Part shown: positions 7,238 to 15,336 of the stretch, one piece after another | Numbering within the stretch: the stretch's first letter is position 1 | Layout: each line of letters starts with the position of its first letter | Assembly: GCA_013388745.1 (NCBI GenBank) | Contig: JACAER010000006.1 | Location: 1 to 64,000, forward strand | Source: Chloroflexota bacterium | Lineage (GTDB): Bacteria; Chloroflexota; Anaerolineae; Aggregatilineales; Phototrophicaceae | Direction: 5' to 3' | DNA length: 64,000 nt | Translations under genes and position numbers: made by a program | The notes under the pieces: generated by a model | Told to the model about the DNA's origin: nothing | Databases searched by the model: none | What the model saw: only the letters and a program-made list of their open reading frames with translations

Positions 7238-7807
7238 TTACGCTGTTTGCGCGGCGGGCGGTTTGATTTCGACCATACGCCCCTGAAAGATATGCTCGAC
7301 GACAAAGGCGACGAACAGTACGATCACGGCGGCGGCGTCCTGCTGGCGGTCAAGCAGGTAGAGCCACGCGGTGGCGCCGACAGCTTCGACAGCGGTCAAG
7401 AACAGCATGGTCGGGTTGGTCAGATAAAAGTGCCAGACTTTGCCGTTGTGTTCGGCCACATCGGCGCTGTGTTCCAGCAGCATGGCGACGAACAAAAAGG
7501 CCAGCGCAGCGACGTAGTTCAGGTCGCTGAGCGTGACGGCGATCCACAGCCAGACGACCCAGATGAGGGTTTCGCGCGCGGCCTGAATGATAAAACGGCG
7601 CGCATAGAGACCGGCGCGCTGATCCTGCGTGACCGGGCGCACCATGCCGACATAAACGGTGAAACGCTCTAAAAATAAGCCCGCCACAAGAATCGCAGCG
7701 CCGATGAGGTGGTTGTTGTCATCGGCCAACCGCAGCCAGAGGACAAGGCCGAAAAACTCAAACAGGTTGAGCACCAACAGGGTGAGCAGCGGTCGCAGTT
7801 GATCCAT
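7238..7807 (-). CDS. Hypothetical polytopic membrane protein, 189 aa
   Basis: No family recognised. Five hydrophobic segments are visible: LLTLLVLNLFEFFGLVLWLR, LIGAAILVAGLFLERF, TLIWVVWLWIAVTLS, YVAALAFLFVAMLLEH, and AVIVLFVAFVVEHIFQG. His and Glu residues recur at helix ends (LLEHSADVAEHNG, VVEHIFQG). The ATG at 7807 follows GGGGGCTCAA and is preferred over an upstream start at 7846. It is divergent from lexA, with the lexA promoter between, and convergent with the ABC permease. Confidence 0.65.
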   Translation of the reverse strand: MDQLRPLLTLLVLNLFEFFGLVLWLRLADDNNHLIGAAILVAGLFLERFTVYVGMVRPVTQDQRAGLYARRFIIQAARETLIWVVWLWIAVTLSDLNYVAALAFLFVAMLLEHSADVAEHNGKVWHFYLTNPTMLFLTAVEAVGATAWLYLLDRQQDAAAVIVLFVAFVVEHIFQGRMVEIKPPAAQTA

Positions 7808-7877
7808 TTGAGCCCCCGTGAACGTGTTATCGATAGTATAGAACAAAGACGGAATTCAGCACAAAATCAGCATTTAT

Positions 7878-7906
7878 TTGACTTAGAACCTGTGTTCGTT
7901 TACAAT
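7878..7906 (+). promoter_or_regulatory. lexA promoter with an SOS box in the spacer
   Basis: TTGACT (7878-7883), a 17-base spacer and TACAAT (7901-7906). The spacer contains GAAC-CTGT-GTTC (7886-7897), a perfect match to the Gram-positive-type SOS box GAAC-N4-GTTC. LexA bound here would exclude RNA polymerase, giving the usual autoregulation. Confidence 0.85.
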
Positions 7907-7940
7907 CTAGAACAACTATTCGTGACAGAGGATTACCGCG

Positions 7941-8615
7941 ATGAAAAGTTACGACAGACTTTCGGAGAGACAGCGCAGCATATTGCGCTATATGGAGCAG
8001 TATATTGACCAGAACGGCTTCCCGCCGACCATCCGTGAGATCGGGCTGGCGACGGACATCAATTCCACATCGGTGGTGAATTACAACCTGAACAAGCTGG
8101 TGCAGGCTGGCTATCTGACGCGCTCCGGGCGTGTTTCACGCGGGCTGCGGCTGGTGGGCAAGGGCGACAATGAAATGCGCAAGATCGCGCCGGTGAACAA
8201 CGGGCTGCGCGTGCCGATGGTCGGGCATATCGTCGCCAGCGAACCGGTGGCGATTCCCGAAGACGCCGGGCACTATTACGATCAGGACAGCATTATCAAC
8301 GTGACGCCGGATATGCTCGGCGGGGCCGACCCGGCGCTGGTGTTCGCGCTGCGCGTCAAGGGCGACTCGATGATCGACGCCATGGTGGCCGACGGCGACA
8401 TTGTGCTGCTGCGCAAGCAGGAAACCGCCAAACAGGGCGATATGGTCGCCGTGTGGCTGGACGAAAACGGCGAAACCACGCTCAAGCTGTATTATCCCGA
8501 AGGCGAGCGCGTGCGCTTACAACCCAAACACCCGCATATGGCGCCGATTTACGTGGACGCGCGCCACTGCCACGTGCGCGGCAAAGTGCTGACGGTGATA
8601 CGGCGCGTTAACTGA
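7941..8615 (+). CDS. lexA: LexA repressor
   Basis: SOS-response repressor of 224 residues that cleaves itself when RecA is activated. The winged HTH occupies residues 1-70 (LSERQRSILRYMEQYIDQNG, with NSTSVVNYNLNKL as recognition helix). The S24-type protease domain has nucleophile Ser143 in KGDSMIDAMVADGDIV and general base Lys182 in TTLKLYY. At the cleavage site (VPMVGHIVASEP) the dyad is Ala99-Ser100, where most LexA proteins have Ala-Gly. AGAGGA lies eight bases before the ATG. Its promoter carries a perfect SOS box. Confidence 0.95.
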   Translation: MKSYDRLSERQRSILRYMEQYIDQNGFPPTIREIGLATDINSTSVVNYNLNKLVQAGYLTRSGRVSRGLRLVGKGDNEMRKIAPVNNGLRVPMVGHIVASEPVAIPEDAGHYYDQDSIINVTPDMLGGADPALVFALRVKGDSMIDAMVADGDIVLLRKQETAKQGDMVAVWLDENGETTLKLYYPEGERVRLQPKHPHMAPIYVDARHCHVRGKVLTVIRRVN

Positions 8616-8672
8616 AGAGAATCGGTTGAAATACGGGCATAAACAGAGCCATGCGTAACCATATCTCTGTTT

Positions 8673-9368
8673 TTAGTCCGTAAGATATTTTTTGAACCAG
8701 GTGAGAGTACGCTGCAAGGCATCGGCGGCGGCCTCCGGGCGATATGAAGCGCGGGTGTCATTAAAGAAGGCGTGTGGCGCGCCGGGATAAATAATGAATT
8801 CACAGGGTTTCTGATACTTTTTGAGCATACTTTCGTTGTTCTGAATCGTTTCCGGCGAAATGCTCTGATCCTGTTCGCCGTAAATGCCGAGCACAGGGGC
8901 AGTAACCGCCGCCGCGTCGCTGTCGGTCAGGCGCAGGCGTCCGCCATAGAACATGACGACCGCGCCGACATGTTCGCCGCGAAAAGCCATCTGGCCGGCC
9001 AAACCGCCGCCCATGCAAAACCCCATGACGCCAATCTGCTTCGGCTGCACCTGCGGCAGATCGCGCAGATAGTTGACCGCCCCCTGAATGTCTTTGACAG
9101 CCGTATCATGATTCAACTCCATCGCCAGTTTGCGGGCTTCGTCCGGCTCGGCGGCGATTTTGCCACGATAGAGGTCGGGCGCCAGGGCGACAAAACCCTG
9201 TTCGGCCATACGGCGGGTGACACTTTTGATGTGATCTTCCAGCCCCCACCACTCCTGAATGACGATAAGTCCAGGGCGCTTGAGGCTATCGTCGCTGTAA
9301 GCTAAATAACCCGGCGCGCTGGAACCGTTGGCCTTAAATTCCACCATTGAGGCTGTCAAACCGCTCAT
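8673..9368 (-). CDS. Dienelactone hydrolase family protein
   Basis: An alpha/beta hydrolase of 231 residues, cytoplasmic. Visible are the family N-terminal motif VIQEWWGLEDHIKSV, the nucleophile elbow GFCMGGG with Cys as nucleophile (about residue 117), the acid in GIYGEQDQSI, and the catalytic His in GAPHAFFND. Such enzymes open lactones, classically dienelactone in chlorocatechol breakdown, but many homologues act on other esters. AAGGA is eight bases before the ATG. It is a single gene between lexA and lysA. Confidence 0.88.
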   Translation of the reverse strand: MSGLTASMVEFKANGSSAPGYLAYSDDSLKRPGLIVIQEWWGLEDHIKSVTRRMAEQGFVALAPDLYRGKIAAEPDEARKLAMELNHDTAVKDIQGAVNYLRDLPQVQPKQIGVMGFCMGGGLAGQMAFRGEHVGAVVMFYGGRLRLTDSDAAAVTAPVLGIYGEQDQSISPETIQNNESMLKKYQKPCEFIIYPGAPHAFFNDTRASYRPEAAADALQRTLTWFKKYLTD

Positions 9369-9435
9369 GGCTGCATCCTTTCAGGGTATCGATCCGTCAG
9401 CGCATAGTATAGAACTTGTGTAGCAAGACGAAAAG

Positions 9436-10668
9436 TCAGCTTTCGAAGCGCAGTAAATCGTCGAGCGCTTCGCGGCGGCGGACGACACGCCATGTGCGGC
9501 CATCGGCTCCGACAACGATTTCGGCAGGGCGCGGGCGCTGGTTGTAATTGCTGGACATCACTAATCCATAAGCGCCAGCAGTCAATATCGCCAGCGTGTC
9601 ACCGGGCTGTGCGCTGTAGGTGAGCGTGCCGAGCACATCGGTGCTTTCGCAGACGGGGCCGACAAGCGTCACCGGCTGCGGTGCGGTTTCAGTGCGCACG
9701 ACAGGCACGATTTCGTGGTGCGCGTTATACAGCGCGGGGCGTAGCAGTTCGCTCATACTGGCGTCACAAATGACAAACGCCGGTTCAGCGTACTCTTTGC
9801 GGTAGAGGACAGTGGTCAGCAGCAGGCCAGCGTCGGCGACCACCGCACGTCCGGGCTCCAGTAGGACTTCATAACCGGCCAGCAGCGGCGTCAGCGTGTC
9901 GGCAAAATCTGCCCACGACGGAACATATTCATTGGGCGCATAGGCCACAGGCAGGCCGCCGCCGATGTTGACTGTGCGGATATTGGGATAAGGCGCGATC
10001 AGTTCCAGCGCGCGTTCGATAGCAGCGCGGGTGGCGTGGGGGCTGCGCAGTTGGCTGCCAATATGGACATGAATGCCCGCAAAATCAAGAAACGGATAGT
10101 CGCTCTGCTGCGCCAGAATTGCGGCGATCTGCGCGGCGGGCAGGCCGAATTTAGCTTTGCCGTGCCCGGTGGCAATATGGGGATGCGTATCGGCCTGAAT
10201 ATCGGGATTGAGGCGCAGGGCGATGCGCGCGCGCTGGCCGTACTGCTGCGCTTGCGCGTCAATCAGCCGGCATTCGAGCAGATTTTCGACGTTGAACCAG
10301 CCGACACCCTGTTCGAGGGCGTAGCGGATTTCGGCCAGCGTTTTGCCAACGCCGGCGAAGACCACATGCTGTGGCTGCGCCCCGGCATAGAGCGCGCGCT
10401 GGATTTCGCCCATGCTGACAGCGTCGATGCCCGCGCCGGCGGCGATCAAAGCGCGCAGCACGGCCAGGTTAGCGTTGGCCTTGGCGCTGTAATGGATATG
10501 CGGCTTGAGCAGGGCGAATGTTTGCTGGATACGGCGGTAGTTGTGCAGCACGCGCGGCAGACTGTAGACGTAAAAAGGCGTTTCGTTGTGCGCCAGCAGT
10601 TCAGGAATCGGCACGTCGTCCATGTATAAGTGGTGGGCACGGTAGGCAATAGAGGTGTTTTCAATCAT
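9436..10668 (-). CDS. lysA: Diaminopimelate decarboxylase
   Basis: PLP enzyme (410 residues) that makes L-lysine from meso-diaminopimelate. The fold-type III barrel has the PLP Lys in HYSAKANANLAVL (about residue 53), the phosphate-binding glycine-rich motif VNIGGGLPV, and LEPGRAVVADAG. The second active-site half is VGPVCESTDVLG, followed by GAYGLVMSSNYNQRPRPAE. The ATG at 10668 begins MIENTSIAY; an upstream start at 10731 would add 21 atypical residues. No other lysine gene is adjacent, and it is divergent from the nucleotidyltransferase. A related ornithine or carboxynorspermidine decarboxylase is less likely given the CESTD motif. Confidence 0.9.
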   Translation of the reverse strand: MIENTSIAYRAHHLYMDDVPIPELLAHNETPFYVYSLPRVLHNYRRIQQTFALLKPHIHYSAKANANLAVLRALIAAGAGIDAVSMGEIQRALYAGAQPQHVVFAGVGKTLAEIRYALEQGVGWFNVENLLECRLIDAQAQQYGQRARIALRLNPDIQADTHPHIATGHGKAKFGLPAAQIAAILAQQSDYPFLDFAGIHVHIGSQLRSPHATRAAIERALELIAPYPNIRTVNIGGGLPVAYAPNEYVPSWADFADTLTPLLAGYEVLLEPGRAVVADAGLLLTTVLYRKEYAEPAFVICDASMSELLRPALYNAHHEIVPVVRTETAPQPVTLVGPVCESTDVLGTLTYSAQPGDTLAILTAGAYGLVMSSNYNQRPRPAEIVVGADGRTWRVVRRREALDDLLRFES

Positions 10669-10717
10669 CTTCGGCTGTTTGTGGATGCGGATACTGGCGC
10701 AATGGTATCCATGCCGT

Positions 10718-10746
10718 TTGACCGCTGTCAATTAATCTTGTACTAT
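10718..10746 (+). promoter_or_regulatory. Sigma-70-type promoter of the nucleotidyltransferase gene
   Basis: TTGACC (10718-10723), a 17-base spacer and TACTAT (10741-10746), about 40 bases ahead of the ATG at 10787. A strong GGAGGA ribosome site follows. Confidence 0.65.
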
Positions 10747-10786
10747 CGCGCAAAATGTTGTCGCAATAGATTTTGGAGGAATCCTC

Positions 10787-11860
10787 ATGAAAGCCGTCAT
10801 TCTGGCTGCCGGGCAGGGCACACGCTTACGCCCGGTTACCCTGACCATGCCCAAGCCACTCGTCCCGGTTGCCAACAAATCGCTGATTGCTTACGCCATT
10901 GATGTACTCAAGCGGGCTGACCTGAAAAACATCGGCATCGTCGTGCATACGATGGACTCGCCGATCGTGACAGAATTGGGCGACGGCGCAAAAATGGGCG
11001 TCCATCTGCAATATATTGTGCAGGAGCAGCAGAAGGGGCTGGCGCACGCTGTGAGTTTGTGCCGCGATTTCGTGGGCAGCGAGCCGTTTTGTGTCTTTCT
11101 GGGCGACAACATTTTTCAGGACAAGATGGAGACGCTGCTGCGCGGCTTCGAGGCGTCGTTGTCAGCAGCGGCTGTCGCGCTGGGCGAAGTCTCTGACCCG
11201 ACACGCTTCGGCATCGCGGAACTCGACGGGCGGCGCATCAAGCGCGTGGTCGAAAAGCCGCAGATTCCGCCGTCGAATCTGGCGATCGCGGGGGTGTATC
11301 TGTTCCGTTCCTCCATTTTTGACGCCATCGAGCAGATCAAACCGTCGAAGCGCAACGAACTGGAAATCACCGACGCTATCCAGCATTTGATCACGCACGA
11401 TCTGGAGGTGCGCCCCTATATTCTGGAAGGCTGGTGGATTGACGCGGGAAAACCAGACGCGATTATCCAGGCCAACCAATTGGTGATGGGCGATATGCCC
11501 TATTCGCCCGCGCCGGAAGACCCCAATAAGGTGATGGGGAAGTCGCAGGTCTCGAACCGGGTGATACTGGGCGAAAACGCGCAAATTATCGACAGCGTGA
11601 TTCGCGGACCGGTGATAATTGGCGATAACACGGTAGTGCGCAACAGCTACGTAGGGCCGTACACAGCGCTGGGCGACAACGTGCTGCTGGAAAACAGCGA
11701 GATCGAAGCCAGCATCGTGATGAAGAACTGCGTGATCCGCAACATTCCCGGACGCATCGATTCCAGTCTGTTGGCCGATAACTCACAGGTATCGGCGGCT
11801 GGGCACGTGCCGGCGGCGCACCGTTTCATTCTGGCAGAAAACAGTTACGTCCAACTTTAA
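10787..11860 (+). CDS. Glucose-1-phosphate thymidylyltransferase, long form (sugar nucleotidyltransferase)
   Basis: Activates a sugar-1-phosphate with a nucleoside triphosphate; the long RmlA/StrD group makes dTDP-glucose. The N-terminal Rossmann-like domain shows the signature LAAGQGTRLRPVTLTMPKPL, the metal site FLGDNIF, and the sugar-binding VVEKPQIPPSNLAIAGVYLF and EGWWIDAGKPDAI. From about residue 245 a left-handed beta-helix (SNRVILGENAQIIDSVIRGP and following) is present, which short RmlA enzymes lack. At 357 residues it matches the long class. No rmlBCD genes are near, so a UDP- or GDP-sugar product cannot be ruled out. Confidence 0.85.
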   Translation: MKAVILAAGQGTRLRPVTLTMPKPLVPVANKSLIAYAIDVLKRADLKNIGIVVHTMDSPIVTELGDGAKMGVHLQYIVQEQQKGLAHAVSLCRDFVGSEPFCVFLGDNIFQDKMETLLRGFEASLSAAAVALGEVSDPTRFGIAELDGRRIKRVVEKPQIPPSNLAIAGVYLFRSSIFDAIEQIKPSKRNELEITDAIQHLITHDLEVRPYILEGWWIDAGKPDAIIQANQLVMGDMPYSPAPEDPNKVMGKSQVSNRVILGENAQIIDSVIRGPVIIGDNTVVRNSYVGPYTALGDNVLLENSEIEASIVMKNCVIRNIPGRIDSSLLADNSQVSAAGHVPAAHRFILAENSYVQL

Positions 11861-11879
11861 TCCAGGCAAAGGAAAATTT

Positions 11880-12353
11880 ATGGCCGAACGAATCAAAAAG
11901 GCGAAAGCCGAACTGGAAGCGGCACGCCAACGCCTGAATCAGGTGTTGGATGCGGTGGGCGAGCGCACCGAAACGCCGGTATACGCCGATGGCGCGGCAT
12001 GGAACGTGCGCCAGTTGGCGATACACCTGGCGGACGCCGACAGGGGACACAACAATCAGATCAAAGGCATTGCCGAAGGGCGCGAAGTGATTCCCGCCGA
12101 TTTTGATCTGGAACGCTATAACAAACGCAGCGTGGAAAAACGCGCGGAAATGACGTTGGCACAGGCGCGCGAAAGCCTGAACAGCACACGCAGCGAATTG
12201 AACGCCTGGCTCGATGCACAGGATGAGGCGGTGCTGGATAAAACAGGCCGCCACGCCTCGATGAAGATCATGAGCATCGCGCAAATCCTGGATAACATGG
12301 CCGAGCACGAACGCGCCCATGCCGACGATATTGCCCGCGTGCTGGGGATTTAA
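11880..12353 (+). CDS. DinB-like four-helix metalloprotein
   Basis: A 157-residue helical protein of the DinB/YfiT superfamily. Three His-containing positions expected to bind a metal are visible: WNVRQLAIHLADADRG, and MAEHERAHADDIARVLG near the C-terminus. Superfamily members are often thiol-dependent transferases or have unknown activity. AAAGGA lies six bases ahead of the ATG. It is 19 bases after the nucleotidyltransferase and two before the carboxypeptidase, so the three probably share a transcript. Confidence 0.75.
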   Translation: MAERIKKAKAELEAARQRLNQVLDAVGERTETPVYADGAAWNVRQLAIHLADADRGHNNQIKGIAEGREVIPADFDLERYNKRSVEKRAEMTLAQARESLNSTRSELNAWLDAQDEAVLDKTGRHASMKIMSIAQILDNMAEHERAHADDIARVLGI

Positions 12354-12355
12354 AG

Positions 12356-13861
12356 ATGGAAGCCAAACTGAACGAACTCAAAGAACGCCTGCGGGAAGTG
12401 GGCGATTATTATGCCATTTCCTCGTTGATGGGCTGGGATCAGGCCACGTACATGCCGCCGGGCGGCGCCGAGGCGCGTGGACGGCAGATGGCACGCATCG
12501 GCAAGCTGGCGCACGAAAAAGCCACCGACCCGGCGATCGGCACGCTGTTGGACGAACTGCAACCTTACGCCGACAGCCTGCCCTATGATTCAGATGACGC
12601 CGGGCTGATACGCGCGACGCGCCGCGCTTATGAGCGCGATGTGCGCGTGCCGCCAGCGCTGGTAGCCGAGATGTCGGAACACGGCGCGCGTTCGTACCAG
12701 GCATGGATCAGTGCCAGACCGCAGAATGACTTCGCAGCGCTGCGCCCGCTGCTGGAAAAAACGCTGGAACTGAGCCGTAAGGTCGCCGACTGTTTCCCCG
12801 GCTATACACATATCGCCGACCCACTGATCGACATGTTTGACTATGGCATGAAGGCGCAGAGCGTGCGGGCGCTGTTTGCGCAGCTCCGCCAACAGCTTGT
12901 GCCGCTGGTGAAGGCCATCACAGCGCAGCCGGTGGCCGATGATTCGTGCCTGAAGCGCCATTTCCCCAAAGCGGGACAACTTGCCTTTGGCGAAGAAATC
13001 ATCAAACGCTACGGCTATGATTTTGAGCGCGGGCGGCAGGACTTGACGCATCACCCGTTCGCCACCAAATTCGCGATTGGCGACGTCCGTATCACCACGC
13101 GCGTGCAGGAACATGACCTAGGCGACTGCCTGTTCAGCACGCTGCACGAATCCGGGCACGCCATGTATGAGCAGGGCGTTGACCCGCTGTACGAAGGCAC
13201 AACACTGGACGGCGGCACCTCGGCGGGCGTCCACGAAAGCCAATCGCGCCTGTGGGAGAACATTGTCGGGCGCAGCCTCGCCTTCTGGGAACATTATTAT
13301 CCGCGTCTGCAAGCGATGTTCCCCGATACACTGAACGATGTGCCGCTGGAAACGTTCTACCGCGCGATCAACAAAGTGCAGCGTTCGCTGATCCGGGTGG
13401 ACGCCGACGAAGTGACGTACAACCTGCATGTGATGATCCGCTTCGATCTGGAACTGGCGCTGCTGGAAGGCACGCTGGAAGTGCGCGATCTGGCGGAAGC
13501 CTGGCACGCGCGCTATGAGCAGGATTTGGGCATTAGGGCGCCGGATGACCGCGATGGTGTGCTGCAAGATGTGCATTGGTACAGTGGGCGCATCGGCGGC
13601 ATGTTCCAGGGTTATACGCTGGGCAATATTTTAAGCGCCCAGTTTTATGAGGCGGCGCTCAAAGCGCATCCCCACATCCCCACAGAGATTGGGCGGGGCG
13701 AATTCGGCACACTGCACGGTTGGCTGCGCGAAAACATTTACCGGCACGGCAGCAAATACACCGCGCCAGAATTGATCGAACGCGCCAGCGGCAGCCCGAT
13801 GAGCATTGAGCCGTACATGCGCTATCTGCGCGGCAAATATGAACAGCTATACAAGGTATAG
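12356..13861 (+). CDS. Carboxypeptidase Taq-type metallopeptidase (M32)
   Basis: A cytoplasmic zinc carboxypeptidase of 501 residues, the usual family length. The family motifs occur in order: HPFATKFAIGDVRITT, the zinc site TLHESGHAMYEQG (HExxH), GVHESQSRLWENIVGRS with the third ligand Glu, IRVDADEVTYNLHVMIRF, and DVHWYSGRIGGMFQGYTLGN. It removes C-terminal amino acids with broad specificity. It begins two bases after the DinB-like gene and is followed seven bases later by a flavin reductase gene. Confidence 0.95.
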   Translation: MEAKLNELKERLREVGDYYAISSLMGWDQATYMPPGGAEARGRQMARIGKLAHEKATDPAIGTLLDELQPYADSLPYDSDDAGLIRATRRAYERDVRVPPALVAEMSEHGARSYQAWISARPQNDFAALRPLLEKTLELSRKVADCFPGYTHIADPLIDMFDYGMKAQSVRALFAQLRQQLVPLVKAITAQPVADDSCLKRHFPKAGQLAFGEEIIKRYGYDFERGRQDLTHHPFATKFAIGDVRITTRVQEHDLGDCLFSTLHESGHAMYEQGVDPLYEGTTLDGGTSAGVHESQSRLWENIVGRSLAFWEHYYPRLQAMFPDTLNDVPLETFYRAINKVQRSLIRVDADEVTYNLHVMIRFDLELALLEGTLEVRDLAEAWHARYEQDLGIRAPDDRDGVLQDVHWYSGRIGGMFQGYTLGNILSAQFYEAALKAHPHIPTEIGRGEFGTLHGWLRENIYRHGSKYTAPELIERASGSPMSIEPYMRYLRGKYEQLYKV

Positions 13862-13868
13862 ATAGGTG

Positions 13869-14501
13869 ATGGAATTCGCTCCCGAAACCCTGTCCTGGCA
13901 GTCGTTGTATAAGCTGATGATCGGGGCGGTGCTGCCGCGACCGATCGGTTGGATTTCGAGCGTGGACGGCAGCGGGCAGCGCAATCTGGCGCCGTTTTCG
14001 TTTTTTAACGCCATCTGTGCCAACCCGCCGAGTCTGCTGTTTTGCCCCATGGTGCGCGGTACGGACAGCAGCCCCAAAGACACGCTGAACAATGTGCGCC
14101 AGACGGGTGAATTCGTCGTCAATATCGTCAGCGCGCCGCTGGCAGAGGCGATGAATCTCACGGCGGGCGAGTACCCGGCGGAGGTGGATGAATTCGCGCT
14201 AGCAAAGCTGACGGCGATTCCTTCCGTGCGTGTGCAAGCGCCGCGCGTGGCGGAAAGCCCGGTTCAGTTTGAGTGCAAACTGACGCAGATTGTCGAGCTG
14301 GGCAGTGAGCCGGGCGGAGGCAGCGTGGTGATCGGGCGCATCGTGTATCTGCATGTGCGCGATGAGCTGCTAATCGGCACGGATAAGATCGACCTGAGCA
14401 AACTGCAACCGATTGGCCGCCTTTCGGGAAACAGCTACACGCGCCTGAGCGACACATTTGAACTGACGCGCCCGCCTTCGCAAATTACTCGTCGCGTGTA
14501 G
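13869..14501 (+). CDS. Flavin reductase-like FMN-binding protein
   Basis: A split-barrel FMN protein of 210 residues in the flavin reductase/DIM6-NTAB group. Visible motifs are GAVLPRPIGWISSVDGSGQRN, LAPFSFFNAICANPPSLLF (the FMN phosphate region), NVRQTGEFVVNIVSAPLAEAM, and the C-terminal VIGRIVYLHVRDELL and IGRLSGNSYTRLSDTFEL. It could supply reduced FMN or act as a small-molecule reductase. Start: ATG at 13869, one codon after a GTG; GATAGG lies just upstream. It is the last gene of the 10.8-14.5 kb run and is followed by an intrinsic terminator. Confidence 0.88.
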   Translation: MEFAPETLSWQSLYKLMIGAVLPRPIGWISSVDGSGQRNLAPFSFFNAICANPPSLLFCPMVRGTDSSPKDTLNNVRQTGEFVVNIVSAPLAEAMNLTAGEYPAEVDEFALAKLTAIPSVRVQAPRVAESPVQFECKLTQIVELGSEPGGGSVVIGRIVYLHVRDELLIGTDKIDLSKLQPIGRLSGNSYTRLSDTFELTRPPSQITRRV

Positions 14502-14514
14502 TCTACTACAGAGC

Positions 14515-14544
14515 AAAACCCCGGTATCGTGCCGGGGTTTTTTG
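14515..14544 (+). terminator. Intrinsic terminator, usable from both sides
   Basis: AAAACCCCGG (14515-14524), a 7-base loop and CCGGGGTTTT (14532-14541), then more T. The A-run on the left makes it bidirectional, fitting its place between convergent genes ending at 14501 and 14569. Confidence 0.9.
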
Positions 14545-14568
14545 TTTGTGCTTCTCAGAAAAAGCGGT

Positions 14569-15141
14569 TCAGCCGGCCTGTGTGGTCAGCATGAACAGGT
14601 AATCCAGCAGTTGGCTGATCTGTTCATCGCTAAGCTGTGGATAGCCGCCGCGATAGGGATGAACGAATTCGCCAGAAGTCGCGATTTGCGGGTCTGTCAG
14701 CAGCGCGGTGAGCGCGCGGGTGTTGCGCCCCATTACATCCATACTGAACAGCAGGCTAGAAGCATAACCGGGTACACCGCGCGCGTCGAGGCCGTGACAA
14801 CTGGCACACGCCCAATTGTAAGCGGCGGCAGCGTCAAATTCGCCGGCGGTTTCCGCAGCGGGGGGTTGTGCAGCTTCGGCAGGCTCTGCGGCAGTGGCTT
14901 CGGCGGCGGGGGCAGCTTCTGTCGGCGCCGCTTCAGCAGCAGGCGCGGCTTCTGTCGGCGCGGCAGCAACTTCTGTGGGGACAACCTCAGCCGGCGACTC
15001 GGCTTCTTCGGTGGCACGAGGAGCGGGGCGCGGCAGCAGCAGCACGAGAATCACGCCGACAATGACCAAAAACAAAATAACAGGCAGCAAAGGGTAATTT
15101 TCGTTTTCTGTCGGTTGGACAGGGGCGCTGTGTTCGCTCAT
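14569..15141 (-). CDS. Membrane-anchored monohaem cytochrome c
   Basis: A 190-residue protein with one N-terminal membrane helix (LLPVILFLVIVGVILVLLL), an Ala/Glu/Pro-rich flexible linker of about 65 residues with repeats of the type AAPTEAAPAAE, and a C-terminal cytochrome domain with haem site CASCH. A distal Met in LLFSMDVMGRN or FMLTTQ could be the sixth ligand. The haem domain would sit outside the membrane as an electron shuttle. GAGGA is six bases before the ATG. It is divergent from a multicopper oxidase, with a CRP/FNR-type palindrome between, so it may deliver electrons to that enzyme. Confidence 0.85.
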   Translation of the reverse strand: MSEHSAPVQPTENENYPLLPVILFLVIVGVILVLLLPRPAPRATEEAESPAEVVPTEVAAAPTEAAPAAEAAPTEAAPAAEATAAEPAEAAQPPAAETAGEFDAAAAYNWACASCHGLDARGVPGYASSLLFSMDVMGRNTRALTALLTDPQIATSGEFVHPYRGGYPQLSDEQISQLLDYLFMLTTQAG

Positions 15142-15178
15142 CGGGTTTCCTCACAGTGACAGTGATAAGACACTTCAT

Positions 15179-15194
15179 TGTGACTTAAGTCACA
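15179..15194 (+). promoter_or_regulatory. CRP/FNR-type palindrome between cytochrome c and multicopper oxidase
   Basis: TGTGACTTAAGTCACA is a perfect 16-base palindrome and matches the CRP consensus TGTGA-N6-TCACA exactly. Its centre is 45 bases upstream of the cytochrome ATG and 150 upstream of the oxidase ATG. It could serve a CRP/FNR-family regulator controlling both divergent genes. No such regulator is encoded in the window. Confidence 0.65.
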
Positions 15195-15302
15195 CGATTT
15201 TAGCAAGTGAAATTCTTCCCAAAAGTACATGACAATTATTCCTTACGAGCTTAACAATAAATCAGTTAAGATGCGAGGAGTGTTTTTTCACCGCCTGTAT
15301 GT

Positions 15303-15325
15303 AACTCCATAGAGTAAACTCCATA
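15303..15325 (+). repeat. Direct repeat in the multicopper oxidase leader
   Basis: AACTCCATA occurs twice (15303-15311 and 15317-15325), 14 bases apart, just before the ATG at 15337. The spacing is a little over one helical turn. An inverted pair CTTAAC / GTTAAG lies further upstream at about 15250-15270. The function is unknown. Confidence 0.4.
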
Positions 15326-15336
15326 TCGAGGGAACT

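Noticed and set aside
6886..7305. A minus-strand frame spanning the permease end and the gap at 7084-7237
   Set aside because: No ribosome site and no family resemblance; the first half is antisense to the permease.
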